A stretch of DNA of 64,000 bases from Pseudomonas farsensis. GTDB lineage: Bacteria; Pseudomonadota; Gammaproteobacteria; Pseudomonadales; Pseudomonadaceae. The notes under the pieces are model-generated. The model searched no databases. It saw nothing but the letters and a program-made list of their open reading frames with translations, and had not been told where the DNA came from. The stretch's first letter is position 1. Every line of letters starts with the position of its first letter. The stretch lies in the NCBI RefSeq assembly GCF_014268805.2, contig NZ_JABWRF020000002.1, positions 998,001 to 1,062,000 on the forward strand. Direction: 5' to 3'. The position numbers and the translations under genes are program-made. Shown one piece after another: positions 35,465 through 43,593 of this stretch.

Positions 35465-36028
35465 ATGAAAGCATTCACCCTGGCAACCCTGATGACCCTG
35501 GCCGCAAGCCCAGTGTTCGCCTTCAACCTGAGCGATGTCGCCAATGCGGTGTCGGCGACGCAAAACCACAATCAGGGCGCCCAGGTGCAGGCCCCGGCGG
35601 CCCAGGCCAACCTGCTCAACACGCTGGGCAGCGAGCTGAAAATCACCCCCGAACAAGCTATCGGCGGTGCCGGGGCCATGCTGGGGCTGGCGCGCAACAA
35701 CCTCAACGGCGACGAGTATGCTCAACTGACCAAGGCGGTACCGGGGCTGGACCTGCTCTCCGGCGCCAACGCACTGGGCGGGCTGGGGCAGTTGCTGGGC
35801 GATGACAAGAGCGCGTCGCTGTTGGGCAACGCGCTGGGAAGTGAAGTGGAAGACCGCAGCGACCTCGACAGTGCCTTCAAGGCACTGGGCATGGACACTG
35901 GCATGATCGGGCAGTTTGCGCCGTTGATTCTTCAGTATCTGGGGCAGCAGGGGGTCGCAGCGTCGTTGTTGCAGAACCTTGGGAGCCTGTGGACCGTTCC
36001 AGCGCCATCAGCTCAGCCGTCGGTCTGA
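35465..36028 (+). CDS. secreted DUF2780-family protein
   Basis: 187 residues with a signal peptide (MKAFTLATLMTLAASPVFA, cleaved before FNLSD). The mature helical protein has the DUF2780 pattern: LLNTLGSELKITPEQAIGGAGAMLGLARNNL, VPGLDLLSGANALGGLGQLLG, and FKALGMDTGMIGQFAPLILQYLGQQGVAASLLQNLGSLW. Function is unknown; it is exported to the periplasm or beyond. ATG 35465 follows GAGG; an earlier ATG five codons upstream is less likely because the signal peptide begins here. Confidence 0.75.
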   Translation: MKAFTLATLMTLAASPVFAFNLSDVANAVSATQNHNQGAQVQAPAAQANLLNTLGSELKITPEQAIGGAGAMLGLARNNLNGDEYAQLTKAVPGLDLLSGANALGGLGQLLGDDKSASLLGNALGSEVEDRSDLDSAFKALGMDTGMIGQFAPLILQYLGQQGVAASLLQNLGSLWTVPAPSAQPSV

Positions 36029-36033
36029 ACTGC

Positions 36034-36171
36034 TGTGGGATCCATGGTTTTGTGCAGCCGGTCTGGCCTCATCGCAGGCTGTCGCCAGCTCCCACAGGAA
36101 CCCGGGCCAGCCCTTGATAGTGTGGTCGTGCGCGGTCTTTGTGGGAGCTGGCGCTAGCCTGCGATGAGGCC
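36034..36171. repeat. REP cluster downstream of the DUF2780 gene
   Basis: A TGGGATCCATGGTTTTGTGC motif (36036-36055) precedes an inverted class II REP pair (CCTCATCGCAGGCTGTCGCC at 36067, inverse ending near 36171). A further class I REP lies at 36245-36268, inside the 3' end of the next gene. Confidence 0.88.
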
Positions 36172-36241
36172 GGCGCAGGGTTGCAGATAACCGATGTGAG
36201 CGGGCCCCGCCAGAGGTGCGCACCCGTTGGCTGATATGCCG

Positions 36242-37150
36242 CTATCGCGGGGCAAGCCCGCTCCCACGTTGCTCGGCACGCAATTGGTCGATCCGCTGAT
36301 CCTTCTGCGCCCACAGTTCGTTCACCCAGGCCTGCAGCGTCTGGCGAAACGCCGGGTCGTTCTCGTAATCACCGCTGCACAGCGCAGGCTCAAGCTCGCG
36401 CACGCGGATGTCGATGATCACCCGGCTGATACTGCCGTCGAGCAGTGCCCAGAACCCCGGCGCCTGGTTGCCGGGGTAGACGATGGTGACGTCCAGCAAC
36501 GCATCGAGCTGCTCGCCCAGTGCTGCCAGCACAAAGGCCACGCCACCGGCCTTGGGCTTGAGCAGGTTACGGTAGGGCGACTGCTGCTGGGCGCGTTTGG
36601 CCTCTGTGAAACGGGTACCTTCGAGGTAGTTGACCACGGTGACCGGCTGGCGCTTGAACAGCTCGCAGGCCGCTTTGGTGATTTCCAGGTCCTTGCCTTT
36701 GAGCTCGGGGTGCTTCTCAAGAAACGCCTTGCTGTAGCGCTTCATGAACGGGTAGTCCAGGCCCCACCAGGCCAGGCCCAGCAGCGGTACCCAGATCAGC
36801 TCTTTCTTGAGGAAGAACTTGAAGAACGGCACGCGGCGGTTGAGGCTTTCGATCAGCGCAGGAATGTCCACCCAGCTCTGGTGGTTGCTGACGCATAGGT
36901 ACGAGGTGTGCTTGCCCAGGTTTTCGGCGCCGCGAATGTCCCATTGCGTGGGAATGCACAGGGCGAAGATGGCCTTGTCGACTTCCGACCAGGCTTCGGC
37001 GATCCACATGACCGCCGCCGAGGCCTGGTCGCGCCAGCGGCCGGGCAGCACCAGCTTGAGCAGGGCGAAGGCCAGCAGCGGGCCGATCATCACCAACGTG
37101 TTGAGCAGCAGCAGGGTCAAGGTAAGGATGCCGGTCAGCAGGCGACGCAT
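36242..37150 (-). CDS. 1-acylglycerol-3-phosphate acyltransferase-like protein (YihG type)
   Basis: 302 residues. It has an N-terminal membrane anchor (LLTGILTLTLLLLNTLVMIGPLLAFALLKLV) and the PlsC motifs NHQSWVD (NHxxxxD, catalytic His/Asp), then FFKFFLKKELIWVPLLGLAWWGLDYPFMKR and YLEGTRFT. It resembles the E. coli YihG acyltransferase that modifies phospholipid acyl chains; the exact substrate is uncertain. The last ~8 residues (GSGLAPR plus stop) are encoded by a class I REP, so the C terminus seems to have been captured from repeat DNA. Confidence 0.85.
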   Translation of the reverse strand: MRRLLTGILTLTLLLLNTLVMIGPLLAFALLKLVLPGRWRDQASAAVMWIAEAWSEVDKAIFALCIPTQWDIRGAENLGKHTSYLCVSNHQSWVDIPALIESLNRRVPFFKFFLKKELIWVPLLGLAWWGLDYPFMKRYSKAFLEKHPELKGKDLEITKAACELFKRQPVTVVNYLEGTRFTEAKRAQQQSPYRNLLKPKAGGVAFVLAALGEQLDALLDVTIVYPGNQAPGFWALLDGSISRVIIDIRVRELEPALCSGDYENDPAFRQTLQAWVNELWAQKDQRIDQLRAEQRGSGLAPR

Positions 37151-37332
37151 AGGGAAACTCTTGTTGTGTGAAAGATACAGGTGGCAATGATAAGCACGCC
37201 GGTGGCCTACGCCAAACGTCCAGTGCCCGCTGGATGGGACAAATGTTTCACATTGTGTTGTTTAACCTGTGACAACGAACCTATGCTGCCCGCGCAGTCT
37301 AAGCACTGACTCTTTTCAAGGACGCCTGCCCC

Positions 37333-37833
37333 GTGAAACCTCTGCTAGCCCTGTTGTCCCTTCTGGCGCTGCCGGTCATGGCCGCCGACCCAACCCTGTA
37401 TGGCCGTTACGAGCGCATCAAGCTGCCGGAGCTTGGCGAGACGCTCAAGGCCAAGATGGACACCGGCGCCTACACCGCTTCGCTGTCGGCCAAGGACATC
37501 GAGCTGTTCAAGCGCGATGGCGAGGAGTGGGTGCGCTTTCGTCTGGCGACCAAGGACGCCGATGGCAAGGTCTACGAGCACCAGGTGTCGCGTATCAGCA
37601 AAATCAAGAACCGCGCCGAAGAGGACGAGGAGGGCGATGCGCCCGAGCTTTCGCACCGCCCGGTAGTGGACCTGGAGCTGTGCCTGGGTGATGTGAAACG
37701 TACCGTGGAGGTCAACCTGGTTGACCGCAGCAGCTTCAATTACCCGCTGCTGGTGGGCTCCAAGGCGTTGAAAGAATTCAAGGCCGCTGTGGACCCCGCG
37801 CAGAAGTACACCGCGGGCAAGCCGGGCTGCTGA
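37333..37833 (+). CDS. secreted retropepsin-like / ATP-dependent zinc protease-family protein
   Basis: 166 residues with a signal peptide (MKPLLALLSLLALPVMA, cleaved before ADP). The body carries the retropepsin-like DTGAYTASLSA motif of the RimK-associated 'ATP-dependent zinc protease' (PF05618) family, together with FRLATKDADGKVYEHQVSRI and DRSSFNYPLLVGSKALK. The DTGA segment suggests an aspartic-protease fold, but proteolysis is unproven for this family. GTG 37333 with AAGGA upstream is the best start. It is divergent from the acyltransferase. Confidence 0.75.
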   Translation: MKPLLALLSLLALPVMAADPTLYGRYERIKLPELGETLKAKMDTGAYTASLSAKDIELFKRDGEEWVRFRLATKDADGKVYEHQVSRISKIKNRAEEDEEGDAPELSHRPVVDLELCLGDVKRTVEVNLVDRSSFNYPLLVGSKALKEFKAAVDPAQKYTAGKPGC

Positions 37834-37970
37834 TTGCGCTTGGCTTGAGATTGTCGGGGGGCGCTTTGCGCCCGTTCGCAGCAGCCTCGGGGCCGGGCCT
37901 GCAGCAAAATTTGCACAGGCCAGCTCACTTGCTTCAAAGTCCAGCCTTTGCCCCAGCAAGGCCGGACGCC

Positions 37971-38651
37971 ATGCCCCACATTCTCATCGTCGAAGACGAA
38001 ACTTCCATCGCCGACACGCTGGTCTATGCCCTGCAGGCCGACGGCCACAGCACCGAATGGGTGAGCCTGGGCAGCGCTGCCGTCGAGCAGCATCGCCTGC
38101 GCCCGGCAGACCTCGTCATCCTCGATATCGGCCTGCCCGATATCAGCGGTTTCGAAACCTGCCGCCAGTTGCGCCGCTTCAGCGAGGTGCCGGTGATGTT
38201 CCTCAGCGCCCGCGACGCTGAAATCGACCGGGTGCTGGGGCTGGAAATCGGCGCCGACGACTATGTCGTCAAACCCTTCAGCCCGCGTGAAGTGGCCGCT
38301 CGGGTGCGCGCCATCCTCAAGCGCATGGCGCCGCGGCTGGAACCTGTGGCTGAAAGCACGCCGTTCCAGCTCGACACCCTGGCCATGCGCATCGCCTACC
38401 GGGGCCAGCCGCTTAACCTGACCCGCCACGAATTCCGCCTGCTGCAGTGCTTGCTGGAGCAGCCGCGGCGGGTGTTCAGCCGCGAGCAGTTGCTCGATGG
38501 CCTGGGCGTGGCCTCGGACGTGGGCTACGAGCGCACCATCGACAGCCATATCAAGAGCCTGCGCGCCAAGCTGCGCCTGATTGCCGCCGATGCCGAGCCC
38601 ATCCAGACCCACCGCGGCCTTGGCTATAGCTACAGCCCGGAACACGCCTGA
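37971..38651 (+). CDS. creB: two-component response regulator CreB
   Basis: 226 residues. The receiver domain (phosphoacceptor Asp52 in LVILDIGLPD, Lys in VVKPFSP) is followed by an OmpR/PhoB winged helix (LNLTRHEFRLLQCLLEQPRRVFSREQLLDGL, TIDSHIKSLRAKL). Order creB-creC-creD identifies it. In Pseudomonas CreBC responds to cell-wall (PBP4) inhibition and activates creD. ATG 37971 follows AAGG; its stop overlaps the creC start by one base. Confidence 0.9.
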   Translation: MPHILIVEDETSIADTLVYALQADGHSTEWVSLGSAAVEQHRLRPADLVILDIGLPDISGFETCRQLRRFSEVPVMFLSARDAEIDRVLGLEIGADDYVVKPFSPREVAARVRAILKRMAPRLEPVAESTPFQLDTLAMRIAYRGQPLNLTRHEFRLLQCLLEQPRRVFSREQLLDGLGVASDVGYERTIDSHIKSLRAKLRLIAADAEPIQTHRGLGYSYSPEHA

Positions 38652-40084
38652 TGCGCTTAGGCATTCGCATCTTCCTGGTGTACTTCCTGTTTGTCGGGTT
38701 GGCAGGTTACTTTTTGCTCAATACCGTGCGCGAACAGATCCGTCCGGTGGTGCGCCAGTCCTCCGAAGAAACCCTGGTCGACACCGCCAACCTGCTGGCC
38801 GAGATTCTGCATGACGACGTCAAGGCCGGTACCCTGGCGCAAAGCCAGTTGCCGCGCGTGCTCAAGGCCTACGGCCTGCGCAGCCCCGGCGCGCAGATCT
38901 GGGGCCTGGCCAAGCACCAGGTCAGCCACCGCATCTATGTCACCGACGCCAATGGCATGGTGCTGCTCGACTCCAACGGCGAGGCGGTCGGTAAGGATTA
39001 TTCGCGGTGGAATGACGTCTACCTGACCCTGCGCGGCCAATACGGCGCGCGCTCAACCCGCAGCGTTGCCGACGACGAGAGCACCTCGGTGATGCACGTG
39101 GCCGCGCCGATCACCGATGACGGCAAGATCATCGGCGTTGTGACCGTGGCCAAGCCCAACAGCTCGCTACAGCCCTATATCGACCGCTCCGAGCAACGCC
39201 TGCTGAACCTTGGTCTGGGTTTGATCGGCATGGGCCTGTTGGTCGGCGCCGCATTGTCCTGGTGGCTGGTGCGCTCGCTGCGGCGCCTGGCGCGCTATGC
39301 CCAGGCGGTCAGCGAAGGTGAGCGGGCGGCAGTGCCCTATTACAAAGGTGGCGAGCTTGCGCACTTGGCCAACGCCGTTGAACGCATGCGTACCCAGCTT
39401 GAAGGCAAAGCCTATGTCGAGCGATACGTGCACACGCTCACCCACGAGCTGAAGAGCCCACTGGCGGCGATTCGCGGCGCCTCCGAACTGCTGCAAGGGG
39501 ACATGCCGGCCGAACAGCGGGCGCGTTTTGCCGGCAATATCGAGCGCGAGAGCGAGCGCTTGCAGCAGATGATCGAGCGGCTGCTCAACCTGGCCAGGGT
39601 CGAACAGATGCAGGCGCTGGAAGATGAGCAGCAGGTGGCACTGGCGGTGCTGGCAGATGAGTTATTGGCCGCCCACGGAGCGCGTATCGACACTGCCGGG
39701 GTGCGGGTCAGCCAGCAGGTGCCAGCAGGCACGCAACTGCTGTGCGACCCGTTTTTGATGCGCCAGGCGCTGGCCAACCTGCTCGACAATGCGCTGGACT
39801 TCACCCCGCCGGCAGGGGCGCTGCGCATTGCACTGGAGCCTGCCGGGGAGCGGGTGGCATTGAGTGTGTACAACGAGGGGCCGGCGATCCCGGACTATGC
39901 GCTGGCGCGGGTGAGCGAGCGCTTCTATTCGCTGCCAAGGCCCGGCACCGGGCGTAAGAGCACCGGGCTTGGGCTGAACTTTGTCGCCGAAGTGATGCAG
40001 CTGCACGGCGGGGCGCTGGCGGTGGAAAACGTCGAAGGCGGGGTGCGCGTACGCCTGTGGTTGCCTGCGCGGCGGCTGAGCTAG
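38651..40084 (+). CDS. creC: two-component sensor kinase CreC
   Basis: 477 residues. TM1 (IFLVYFLFVGLAGYFLL), a periplasmic CreC sensor region of ~160 residues, and TM2 (LGLGLIGMGLLVGAALSWWLV) are followed by HAMP, a dimerisation/phosphoacceptor helix (THELKSPLAAIRGASELLQ) and an ATPase domain (NLLDNALDFTPPAG, STGLGLNFVAEVMQLHGG). It phosphorylates CreB. The tight overlap with creB indicates translational coupling. Confidence 0.92.
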   Translation: MRLGIRIFLVYFLFVGLAGYFLLNTVREQIRPVVRQSSEETLVDTANLLAEILHDDVKAGTLAQSQLPRVLKAYGLRSPGAQIWGLAKHQVSHRIYVTDANGMVLLDSNGEAVGKDYSRWNDVYLTLRGQYGARSTRSVADDESTSVMHVAAPITDDGKIIGVVTVAKPNSSLQPYIDRSEQRLLNLGLGLIGMGLLVGAALSWWLVRSLRRLARYAQAVSEGERAAVPYYKGGELAHLANAVERMRTQLEGKAYVERYVHTLTHELKSPLAAIRGASELLQGDMPAEQRARFAGNIERESERLQQMIERLLNLARVEQMQALEDEQQVALAVLADELLAAHGARIDTAGVRVSQQVPAGTQLLCDPFLMRQALANLLDNALDFTPPAGALRIALEPAGERVALSVYNEGPAIPDYALARVSERFYSLPRPGTGRKSTGLGLNFVAEVMQLHGGALAVENVEGGVRVRLWLPARRLS

Positions 40085-40494
40085 CCGGTTCTGGCCCTAT
40101 TGCAGGCTAGCGCCAGCTCCTACAGTGAACTGGGCAAGGCCTCAATTTTGCGACTGTGTGCGATCTCTGTGGGAGATTCTATGGTTTCGGGCAAGTCGCT
40201 TTTGATTGTGTAGGAGCGGCCTTGTGTCGCGAAAGGGCTGCGAAGCAGCCCCAGGATCTGAGCTCCCACCAGAATCGCTGGGGCTGCTTCGCAGCCCTTT
40301 CGCGACACAAGGCCGCTCCTACATTGACCGAGTAGACGGCATTGATATGGGAATGGGCGAGCTCTGTGGGAGCTGGCGCTAGCCTGCGATAGGGCCAGAG
40401 CGGTGTAAATTCTCCACACAATCCACACAAACCCGCCTCACTGGCTCCACGCAGCCGGCAGACACTGCCCGGCATCGCACATGGAGCCTCACCA
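40085..40494. repeat. REP/BIME region and creD leader
   Basis: This 410-bp gap breaks creBC from creD. It has a class II REP (about 40092-40125), the motif GGGAGATTCTATGGTTTCGG (40171-40190), a long inverted repeat at 40209-40323 nearly identical to that at 20021-20137, and another class II REP (40367-40395). Tandem 9-mers TCCACACAA at 40413-40421 and 40422-40430 lie 65-82 bp before creD. Confidence 0.88.
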
Positions 40495-41823
40495 ATGAAC
40501 AAGACCTTGGGTTTCAAGCTCGGCACCATCGCCGTGCTGATGTTGTTGCTGCTGATCCCGCTGATGATGATTGCCGGGGTGATCGATGAACGCCAGCAAC
40601 TACGCGACGACGTAGTGCGCGACATCGCCCGCAGCTCAAGCTTCGAGCAACAGATCAGCGGCCCGATGCTGGTCGTGCCCTACCGCAAATACGAACGCCG
40701 CTGGATCGAAAAGGACGGCCAGAGCACCCAGGAAACCTACACCCTCAACGGCAACCTGTACTTCCTGCCAGAAACCTTCGATGCCGACCTCGGCATCGAG
40801 ACCGAACTGCGCGCCCGGGGCATTTATCAGGCCCGGCTGTTCCACGCCAAGGGCCACCTCAAGGGCCGCTTCAAGCTGCCCGAGCGCTGGGGCATCGAGA
40901 AGGACTTCGACGACTACCGCTTCGACAAGCCGTACCTGGTGGTGGGTATCAGTGACATCCGTGGCATCGAAAACACCCCTGAACTGACCATCGACGACCA
41001 GCGCCTGGCTTTCGAAGCCGGCACCGGCCTGGACTGGATGCGCGGTGGTGTCCACGTGGCGCTGCCACAACTCGACGGCAAGCAGGCGCATGAATTCAAC
41101 TACGGTTTTGACCTGGCGCTGCAAGGCACCGGCCAACTGCATGTGCTGCCGGTAGGCCGCAGCAGCACCGTGGCCATGCGCGCCAACTGGCCGCACCCAA
41201 GCTTCATCGGCAGGTACCTGCCTACCCGTCGCGCCATTGACGAAACTGGCTTCAGCGCCCACTGGCAGACCTCGTTCTTTGCCACCAACCTGGAAGACGC
41301 ACTGAGCCGCTGCGTAAGCCCGGAGGCGTGCAACACCTACCTGGGCACCACCTTTGGCGTGAGCTTCGTCGACCCGGTGGACCAATACCTGAAGAGCGAG
41401 CGGGCAATCAAATACGCGCTGCTGTTCATTGCCCTTACCTTTGCCGGCTTCTTCCTGTTCGAGGTGCTCAAAAGCCTGAGCGTGCATGCGGTGCAGTACA
41501 TCCTGGTCGGCGCCGCCCTGGCGTTCTTCTACCTGCTGTTGCTGTCGCTGTCCGAGCACCTGGGCTTTGCCCTGGCGTATGGCTTGTCAGCATCGGCCTG
41601 TGTGCTGTTGCTGGGCTTCTACCTGAGCCATGTGCTGCACAGTGTCGGCCGAGGGGTGGGCTTTGCCGCGGGGCTATCGGCGTTGTACGCCATGCTCTAC
41701 GGCTTGCTTAGCGCCGAGGATTACGCGCTGTTGATGGGCTCGCTGCTGTGCTTCGGCCTGTTGGGTGTGTTCATGGTGCTGACCCGCCGTCTGGACTGGT
41801 CGCGCGTGGGGAGGGGGGTATGA
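40495..41823 (+). CDS. creD: inner membrane protein CreD
   Basis: 442 residues. TM1 (LGTIAVLMLLLLIPLMMIAGVI) is followed by a large periplasmic domain of ~290 residues. A C-terminal bundle of six helices comes next (ALLFIALTFAGFFLFEVLK; YILVGAALAFFYLLLLSL; FALAYGLSASACVLLLGFYL; GFAAGLSALYAMLYGLL; ALLMGSLLCFGLLGVFMVL). CreD is the classical CreBC target and affects envelope integrity. Its expression may be driven by the tandem 9-mers just upstream. It ends in an ATGA that opens a 24-codon frame (41820-41894) I do not consider a confirmed gene. Confidence 0.92.
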   Translation: MNKTLGFKLGTIAVLMLLLLIPLMMIAGVIDERQQLRDDVVRDIARSSSFEQQISGPMLVVPYRKYERRWIEKDGQSTQETYTLNGNLYFLPETFDADLGIETELRARGIYQARLFHAKGHLKGRFKLPERWGIEKDFDDYRFDKPYLVVGISDIRGIENTPELTIDDQRLAFEAGTGLDWMRGGVHVALPQLDGKQAHEFNYGFDLALQGTGQLHVLPVGRSSTVAMRANWPHPSFIGRYLPTRRAIDETGFSAHWQTSFFATNLEDALSRCVSPEACNTYLGTTFGVSFVDPVDQYLKSERAIKYALLFIALTFAGFFLFEVLKSLSVHAVQYILVGAALAFFYLLLLSLSEHLGFALAYGLSASACVLLLGFYLSHVLHSVGRGVGFAAGLSALYAMLYGLLSAEDYALLMGSLLCFGLLGVFMVLTRRLDWSRVGRGV

Positions 41824-41937
41824 GGGAGGATCGCGAACTGGGGCGCTGGTTGGCGCTGAGGATTGGGCAGTTGTTTCCGGTAAGGGCCAGTTGACGCCAT
41901 CGCGGGGCGATGCAGCTCACGGCGGTTATGTGCCCGC

Positions 41938-42085
41938 TGCACCGGCCTCATCGCAGGCTGGCGCCAGCTCCCACAGAGACCGCGCACAGTCGCAACATCG
42001 AGGCCTTGCCTTGAACCTGTGGGAGCTGGCGACAGCCTGCGATGAGGCCACCACCAGCTTGCACAAAACCATAGAGAAACCATAG
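41938..42085. repeat. REP pair downstream of creD with flanking CAAAACCATAGA motif
   Basis: An inverted class II REP pair (CTCATCGCAGGCTGGCGCCA, 41948-41967, and its inverse ending near 42050) is followed by GCTTGCACAAAACCATAGAG (42057-42076). It occupies most of the 301-bp gap between convergent creD and gst; nothing else is seen there. Confidence 0.85.
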
Positions 42086-42124
42086 ATCCCACAGGTTCTC
42101 TTGCAAGCCCCGCGAAGAGCGCCT

Positions 42125-42739
42125 TCAGGTCTGCGGCAAGGTCGCCAGCATCGACGCCCGCTGGCTCACCTCGGCATACCATGCCGCCAACCCCGGCTGG
42201 CGCTCACGCCAGCCGAACTCAGGCTGACGCAAGTCCAGGTAACCCAGCGCACAGGCCACCCCGATGGCGGCCAGGTCAAACCCCGACGCCAGCTCGGCAA
42301 GGTGCTCCTGTTCGAGGTTGGCCAGGCTGCGGCGGATCTTCTCGCTCTGCGCCGCCACCCAGCCGTCCCACTGCTTGTCGGCAGGGCGCAGGAAGGTTTC
42401 GTACCGTGTACCCACGGCTGCATCCATGATCGCATCGGCTTGGGAGGCCAGCGTCAGCCGGCGCCAGCGCGCCGAGCCTTCGCGCGGCAGCAACGGGTCG
42501 CCGACGTGCTGGGTGTCGAGGTACTCGCAGATCACCCGGCTGTCGTGCAGCACGCTGCCGTCCTGCAGGCGCAGGGCAGGGATCTTGCCGATCGGGTTGC
42601 CCTGGTTGAGCTGCTCGTCACCGTTGACCGGGCTGATGTTAACCGCCTGCAGGGTGACCCGGTCGAGTTGGCCGGTCTCGTGCAGCACCACCATTACCTT
42701 GCGCACAAACGGCGACAAGGGCGAATGGAACAGGATCAT
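42125..42739 (-). CDS. glutathione S-transferase family protein
   Basis: 204 residues of GST fold: an N-terminal thioredoxin-like domain (MILFHSPLSPFVRKVMVVLHET, with the Ser/Pro active-site turn; GKIPALRLQDGSVLHDSRVICEYLD carries the cis-Pro and the Asp/Ser glutathione contacts), then a helical domain (LADLA-like FDLAAIGVACALGYLDLR). Substrate unknown. It starts 3 nt after the msrA stop, so msrA and gst are cotranscribed; both fit oxidative-stress defence. Confidence 0.88.
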   Translation of the reverse strand: MILFHSPLSPFVRKVMVVLHETGQLDRVTLQAVNISPVNGDEQLNQGNPIGKIPALRLQDGSVLHDSRVICEYLDTQHVGDPLLPREGSARWRRLTLASQADAIMDAAVGTRYETFLRPADKQWDGWVAAQSEKIRRSLANLEQEHLAELASGFDLAAIGVACALGYLDLRQPEFGWRERQPGLAAWYAEVSQRASMLATLPQT

Positions 42740-42742
42740 GGC

Positions 42743-43411
42743 TCAGTTCCCTTGCAGGCTGGGCGGCAGGCACACGCCCAGGCCGCCGATGCCGCAATAG
42801 CCGTTGGGGTTCTTGGCCAGGTACTGCTGGTGGTACGCCTCGGCGAAGTACACCGTTGGCGCCTGGTCGATTTCGGTGGTGATTTCGCCGAAGCCGGCTT
42901 TGCTCAGCTCGGCCTGGAAGGCATCGCGGCTGGCCTTGGCTTCTGCCAGTTGCTCAGGCGAGGTGCAGTAGATGGCCGAGCGGTACTGGGTGCCGACGTC
43001 GTTGCCCTGGCGCATGCCTTGGGTTGGGTTGTGCAGCTCCCAGAACATCGCCAGCAGCTCGCGGTAGCTGACTTTGTCCTTGTCGAACACCACCAGCACC
43101 ACTTCGGTGTGGCCGGTCAGGCCCGAGCAGACTTCTTCGTAGGTGGGGTTAGGGGTAAAGCCGCCGGCATAGCCCACCACGGTGCTGACCACGCCTTCAC
43201 GCTGCCAGAAGCGGCGCTCGGCGCCCCAGAAGCAGCCCAGGCCGAAGATCGCGAAGTCGACGCTGCCTTCAAAGAATGGGCCCAGCAGCGGGGTGTCTTT
43301 GAACACGTAGTGGAACTCGGGCAGCGTCATTGGCGTTTCGCGGCCAGGCAAAGCTTGCTCCGCAGTAGGCATGACGTTTTTGTTCACCAGGATTTCCGAA
43401 CGCAGGACCAT
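42743..43411 (-). CDS. msrA: peptide methionine sulfoxide reductase MsrA
   Basis: 222 residues. The catalytic motif is [13 protein letters not shown], with the partner segments [26 protein letters not shown] and [25 protein letters not shown] carrying recycling cysteines. It reduces methionine-S-sulfoxide in proteins. AGGAACGG precedes ATG 43411. The neighbourhood dipA-msrA matches P. aeruginosa PA5017-PA5018. Confidence 0.95.
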   Translation of the reverse strand: MVLRSEILVNKNVMPTAEQALPGRETPMTLPEFHYVFKDTPLLGPFFEGSVDFAIFGLGCFWGAERRFWQREGVVSTVVGYAGGFTPNPTYEEVCSGLTGHTEVVLVVFDKDKVSYRELLAMFWELHNPTQGMRQGNDVGTQYRSAIYCTSPEQLAEAKASRDAFQAELSKAGFGEITTEIDQAPTVYFAEAYHQQYLAKNPNGYCGIGGLGVCLPPSLQGN

Positions 43412-43444
43412 GGCCGTTCCTCTGTTTGATATTCAAGAACCTGG

Positions 43445-43550
43445 GGCCGCTGTGCGGCCCTATCGCAGGCTGGCGCCAGCTCCTACAGGGGCGCCGCGGT
43501 CCCTGTGGAGCTGGCGCCAGCCTGCGATAGGGCTGCATAGCAGCCCCAGA
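43445..43550. repeat. inverted class II REP pair between dipA and msrA
   Basis: TATCGCAGGCTGGCGCCAGC (about 43460) and its inverse (ending near 43532) form a hairpin within the 182-bp gap between dipA and msrA. Outer arms GGGGCTGCTATGC / GCCGCTGTGCGGCCC extend it. Confidence 0.85.
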
Positions 43551-43593
43551 CAGCAAGTGATGGTGTCTATAGTGCCCGAGCTTTACGCCGCTG

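Noticed and set aside
41820..41894. 24-codon frame overlapping the creD stop (ATGA)
   Set aside because: It is too short and has no motif; possibly the remnant of a coupled small gene, but not supportable.
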